From: Amoebophrya sp. A120
Taxonomy: Eukaryota; Sar; Dinophyceae; Syndiniales; Amoebophryaceae
Direction of reading: 5' to 3'
Assembly (NCBI GenBank): GCA_905178155.1
Contig: CAJINV010000004.1
Span: forward strand, 6,848,358-6,912,357
DNA: 64,000 nt
Within the stretch, counting starts at the first letter, position 1. Each line of letters starts with the position of its first letter. Positions 59,420-64,000 of the stretch are shown one piece after another. Under the pieces are notes generated by a model that made no database searches, had not been told where the DNA came from, and saw nothing but the letters and a program-made list of their open reading frames with translations. The translations under genes and the position numbers were made by a program.

Positions 59420-62400
59420 TTAGGCCAACATTCTGATGTTTGACCGCAACTTGCACAGAATTTTCCCAGTTTTGTCCTCCTGCTCGTCTTCTACTCCACC
59501 AGGATCTCCATGCAGTTCCCGCAACTTTTGCATCGTCAGGTTGTGTTCCTTGGTCAGCTTCGATAGTACTGTTTCAAAAACCTGCTTCAGTTTAAGATTT
59601 CTTCCGTGGTAGTCTTCGTCATGACCCTCGTAGTTGTCCCCACTTGATGCTGTTGTGCTTCTCCGCTTTTTACTTATAATTTTGGGTGCAGCCACGACAA
59701 TGCAGGTCGTGCTGTTCATCTTGCTGCTGTCTACAACCCTTGGGTTGTAGTTTTTTTCACGTTGGACGACCGCCTTGTCGTGTTTGACTTTCTGCTCGCC
59801 CAGCAGCGAGGAACAAAAAACCACGTACGCGTCAAACAATCTTTGCACGAGCATCGCCAGCTTCTCCAGCACTACGCGGTACAGTTTCCAGTTGCCGTCC
59901 CACCGTCGAGCACAGTCCGCATTGGACAAAACCCAATCCAACAGACCGTGTTGGTTTAGGAGTTCGAGAACTTGCTTTTGGGAAGTAGAACAAGCTCCTG
60001 TAGAAGAAGGAGTACAGCCCCCATAATTATTCCCTGTTTTCTCGTCGTCCTCGTCCCTAGAAGAAACCATATGAAGCGACTCGGACGGTACCAAAGCGCT
60101 GACCGCGGCAACCACCTCGGCAAATACCGTGAACGGGCAGATTTCGCTGGACCCGGATTCCGCAAGGATTTGCTGCATCTTTTTCCCGTTTTTCAGTGGC
60201 AAGTACCCACGGTGCCCGGAGTGCTTCACTATATTGAGGAGGAAGCGCTTTTCTTCGATCGCGTGCTCTGCATCTTCCGACTTCCACAAATCTAAGACCC
60301 AGTTCAAATTTTGCGGCGTGTTTTCGTCGGTCGGGAAGTCCGGCCGGGTGTTGAACAACTTCGCCACTTTGCGAAATAAGTTGTTGCTGTGGATCAGATG
60401 GGAGGTGTTGAATGCTGTTGTACTTGTAGAAGAAGTTCCGGCATTGTTCAACACACTCGTCGTCGAGGAACCGGAAGAACTATCGTGCAGGAGAAACAAC
60501 TGAGCCGATTTCGCGAAAAACATGGCGAAAACAGGGTTGATGGGCTCGACCACGGTAGAAGTTGCTTCTGAAGTTGATGCAGACGCCAAGGGCAGCAAAG
60601 AATTGCGGACCTGGTCGAGCAGCATCGCGATCTGAATCGGGGCAGCCGCGAGGTTCTTTTCGAGGTTAGCGGAAAGCTGCGTCTTTTGCGATAGTTTCGT
60701 ATTGTCGTTTTGGATGTCATCCTCCTGTTGCTCTTCCCCGTCCACCTCCATAGCGACGTCAGCCTCTACTTCTTCTCGCGTTCTTCTTTCCATGTCGACG
60801 TCTTTGTTAACCCCTTCCAAGTCCTCCTTGTCTTTCTCCGAGGATCGTCCACCGTTAGCGGTACAAATTTTCCGAAAACTTTCCACAATCTCCGGCTGTG
60901 CGCTGTGCAGCACCGCTAAGACGTTGAGAGCCAGGCTGCGCACCGTGTCGCACCGCATGCCCAGACTTGCGAGGAGCAGCGGGAAAAGGGTCGATTGGTA
61001 CAACGGCTGGAGGTTCAAGTTGGGCTTCAGAACTCGCGTCAACTCCTCGTCGGTATCATCGCCATGTTGGAGCAGTTCCCGATACAGCGTGCGAAACAGC
61101 ACCCGGAGATCGTAGGCCGTTGCGGTGTCAAATAAAGTCTTCGAAGATGTTGAGGGGTTCAGTATTTGGTGCGCCGCGCTGCTGGTCCTGGTCATCTCAG
61201 CAGTTATTTCTGTCGTTTTTGTCGCCTGCTGATTTGCAGAATTGTACCAGTCGTCCAGGTGCGGGTAAAGGTGTTCCAAGGTGTAGCGCAGTCGGTTCGG
61301 CTCTAACACCTGCAACAGTTGCAATTCCACCGTTTGGTAGTTTTCTTGCTTTCCAAGGAAAACCTCTTTTGCCCCTCCCCACAGAGGCACCACCTGGTCG
61401 AAGGCGTGTTCGCAGAAGGCCGCCAGGTCGTACATTTCCTGGTCGGCAGTCGAGAGGGAGGCGTTGTAGGGGAGAAAGAGGTCCGAGATCTTGTTTATGT
61501 CGTTGGCGTCTGGTACTTGTTTATCAGGGAGTTGCTGGAAAAAGCTCAGGAGTTGCAGGTTCCATTCACAGGGCAGCTTTCTTTTGTCGTTGTACTTGAG
61601 AAAAGACTGCTTTTCGCACTTGCGAGTCGACGTACTTGAAATCTCTTCTGTTAAAAATCCGTTGGTTTTGTTCTTTTCGTCATTTTTTTCCCCCTTCTTT
61701 TTCTTCATCTTCTTCCTGCTCACCGGATACCAGAGCGCTGCTCTCGCCGCCCGTGCTGCGATCCTCCGCGCCTGGGGTAGGAAGTTCGAGCTTCCGACCA
61801 GGTTTTTCACGATAGTAGTTTCAGCTCGGTCCAAAACCTCCAGGCTATAATCTGTCGCTTCGCGGGAAGTTGATGAACTTGAACTATCCAGGGAAGAGGT
61901 AGTAGATTGCACGAACAGTGATGCACAAACCGGGGCTACGATTTGTTCCAAGTAGTCAAATGCCAGGGGCAGAAAAATTTCATCATCGTCGATCTTTTCG
62001 AGCACGTCCACGGTGGCAGGGGTGACGGCGAGTTGTGCTTTTTTGCTCGTTTTTTGTTCTCCTGCTCCTGTGTCAACAACATCTCCTTGTACTTCTTCTT
62101 CTTCTTCTTCCGTGCACCAGCAACTCCGCAGCACTCCGGGCAACAGGTACTGCAACCACAGGTCCGGCGGTGTGAAACGCACGCTGCGTGATCGTTCTTT
62201 TTGGAAATAAAACTCATCTGCGAGTTGTGTGTCTAGGCAGACAGAAGTCTTTATTTTTGCACCGTCTTCTTGTGCTGCTTGTTCCTTTTCCTCGTCGTGC
62301 TGCTGTTTTGCTTTATTTGGTCTGCTTTCGTCCCAATACGTCTGGTTAACAAAAGACAAGAAGCCGAAATACGCCGCCTTTTGCAGTTCAAAATCGTTTG

Positions 62401-64000
62401 TCAAAGACGCGTGGAAAAGCTTGATCTCAGGATCTTCGATCTTGCCGTGGTCCGAGGTCGTTGCCTGTTTAGTTCATGGTGTGGAAATGCTACTTATAGC
62501 TTAATTTTATCTTTTTGTATTTGTTGCGTTTCCTTTTGTTGACCTTGACCCAGCAGTTGTTAGTTGTCATGTGTTTGAAGACAACAGAAAAGAAAAACCA
62601 AAATTCTGTAGATTGTTCTTGCATAAAAAGTATAAAGCAATATTGTCAACAACATCATAATACCTCGTCGTTGCTGTTCCTATTCAGCTTGCCCACCACG
62701 TTCAGCATCGTTTCGCGTTCAATCTTTTGATCCACCGCAGACCCCTCCTGAAGGCGCAGCTGAAACCACATGCGCTGATGGAACGTTATGCATTGCAAAT
62801 ATGTCTGGGTCTGGAAGAATGCAACTTGTGATGCTATTTTTGGAACCCACAAAAATCTGTATTGCATGAGCAGCAAGAGGCGTCCAGTTTTTGCTCCGCG
62901 GAGCGGGCATTTGTCATGCGGGATAGGCATCAAGATTCCCGCAAAAAATCTGTCATGCTAGATCATGCACTACAGGCATCATAGCCCATGCGAAATATGC
63001 ATGACAAACCTGGAAATCTTCCGGACCCAGACATTTTTGCATTTGATAAACGTGCTCACTGAACCATCAAGGCCGTCGTTGAAGATTTCTTTCGGAAATA
63101 AAGATGTTTCGTCCCGGAGGTAGGCAGCGAGGAAGTTTTGCACCACTCTCGATATTATTTCCAGATCTACTTTTGGAGGAGCGTCGCTTTGTTCTTGAGC
63201 TACTACTTCCGCAATTTTGTCTGCCAGCTTTACTCCTGGAGGAGCGCCAAGGGGGCTCGTACTTCTCCGCAGCTGTTCCTTTAACTCCTCCTCAGTCCTG
63301 ACTTTTTGGCCGTTGCGGGTGGATATTTGTCCACTGCGGTCCACGTGCGGTAGGAGAAACATCAGCTTGAGGACAACCAGAAGACGCTGGTTCCTTGCAG
63401 CAGAATAAATTTTGTTCCTTGATGTTGTACATCTATTTTCCTCGACGTCGTCGTTGTCACAAAACCCGGCGATCATCCCCAGTAGCGCGGGCAAGAGGTC
63501 CCTTTTCAGAAAAGTGACATACCCCGCCAAGGACAACTTGTTTTTGGGCCAGAATCGGTTGGACGACAGTGTCACTTGTTCGTGGCCATCTTCCTCTGGC
63601 TTGCTGATGCTGTCCATGTCCATTTCCTCTCGGTGAACAACAACCTTCCTTTTTTTAGTCGCCGGCTCTACAAGTAGGTCTTGCGCTCCTGCTTCGTCAT
63701 CCTGTTGCGCTTCGTCGACGTCCAGTTTCGCTTCGTCGTCCTGTTTATCCGCTTTATCATCCTCGTCCGTGACTGGTGTTCCGTGCGGCACTGAGAGTAC
63801 GTAGGCAGTCAGGGTTTCGCACAGAGCCAATACCAACTCCTCCAACTGCTCGCTTGCGTTCTCTTTTTTCGTCATAGCTGTAATTTGCTCTTCTACAATT
63901 TCAGCAGGTCTGGTACTTCCTACACGCCGGCGGTTCCTCAGAAGGTCAGGTCTAACCAACTGGACGAGCGCGAGGTCATACGCCGGGTGCGCTTTTGGGT
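59420..64000 (-). CDS. Large HEAT-like protein resembling Urb1/Npa1 (ribosome biogenesis), 5' end outside window
   Basis: Three exons are seen. The first runs from the window edge (AHPAYDLALVQLVRPDLLRN) to 63049. A family A introner (62787-63048, exact AACGT duplication) splices as SVSTFHQRMWFQLRLQEG. A GT-AG intron at 62465-62663 joins NSNDE to ATTSDHGKIEDPEIKLFHAS. The last exon runs to the stop at 59420. The protein is mostly alpha-helical solenoid with acidic low-complexity inserts and a basic patch (ATKKRKVVV). LFPLLLASLGMRCDTVRSLA, EPINPVFAMFFAKSAQLFLL, FRKVAKLFNTRPDFP and the EEKRFLLNIVKHSG...GLLDWVLSN sequence follow the order seen in the Urb1/Npa1 C-terminal region, a 60S pre-ribosome assembly factor in the nucleolus. 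I recognise the pattern but cannot score it. Confidence 0.6.
62465..62663 (-). other. Canonical GT-AG intron in the Urb1-like gene
   Basis: 199 bp on the minus strand, GTATTATGATG...CTAAACAG, without inverted ends or duplication. Frames on both sides join exactly. Confidence 0.8.
62787..63048. mobile_element. Introner element, family A, antisense to its gene
   Basis: 262 bp. Ends TATGCATTGCAAATATGTC (left) and ATTTTTGCATTTGATA (right), identical AACGT on both sides. The plus-strand interior has the same orientation as the elements at 1953 and 14697 (AACTTGTGATGCTATTTTTGG, then GCATTTGTCATGCGGGATAG), but the host gene is on the minus strand. Confidence 0.93.

Overview
This is eukaryotic nuclear DNA. 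Long reading frames on both strands are cut by spliceable introns, protein-coding genes are packed closely, and one LINE-type retrotransposon is present. The most diagnostic feature is a large set of short (about 180-450 bp) insertions inside coding exons. They have terminal inverted repeats (TIRs) starting TAT... and ending ...ATA, and most are flanked by 5-bp direct duplications. Removing the element plus one 5-bp copy restores an open, sensible reading frame, so they behave as introner elements (transposon-like introns) without GT-AG ends. This pattern is known from the parasitic dinoflagellate Amoebophrya (Syndiniales), so an Amoebophrya-like alveolate is my best guess. That assignment is inference from intron type, not from a marker gene.

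Layout. 1-3.7 kb: the 3' part of one gene and a complete unknown gene, each interrupted by introners. 4.3-10.4 kb (minus): an intact 2046-residue LINE-like protein with an endonuclease/exonuclease/phosphatase (EEP) domain and a reverse transcriptase. 11.2-12.4 kb: a small secreted or anchored protein gene. 14-15.6 kb: a secreted DUF192-domain protein gene with two introners. 16.1-19.1 kb: a KOW-like/TPR protein gene carrying introners from four TIR families plus one GT-AG intron. 21.4-29.0 kb: an MPS1/TTK-like protein kinase continuing into a membrane segment, a long Pro/Ser/Thr-rich stretch and a domain shared with the next gene. 30.1-32.4 kb: a paralogue of that C-terminal domain with its own signal peptide. 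33.9-39.5 kb: further unknown secreted or membrane proteins, mostly with GT-AG introns. 40.9-49.2 kb: a gene-poor island of tandem repeats, GC-rich palindromic tracts, an AT-rich tract, an inverted-repeat-bounded segment and a ~1.2-kb palindrome. 49.2-52.2 kb (minus): a putative 2OG-Fe(II) oxygenase gene with two introners and a duplicated exon segment. 54.3-58.1 kb (minus): a Gln-rich protein gene. 59.4 kb to the right edge (minus): a large HEAT-like protein resembling the ribosome-biogenesis factor Urb1/Npa1.

Two observations deserve most attention. One is the introner system: several unrelated TIR families share internal TTGTSATGC motifs, occur in both orientations relative to the host gene and are consistently frame-restoring. 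The other is the kinase-membrane-ectodomain gene and its neighbouring secreted paralogue. Both place a new domain, with conserved intron positions, on the lumenal or extracellular side.
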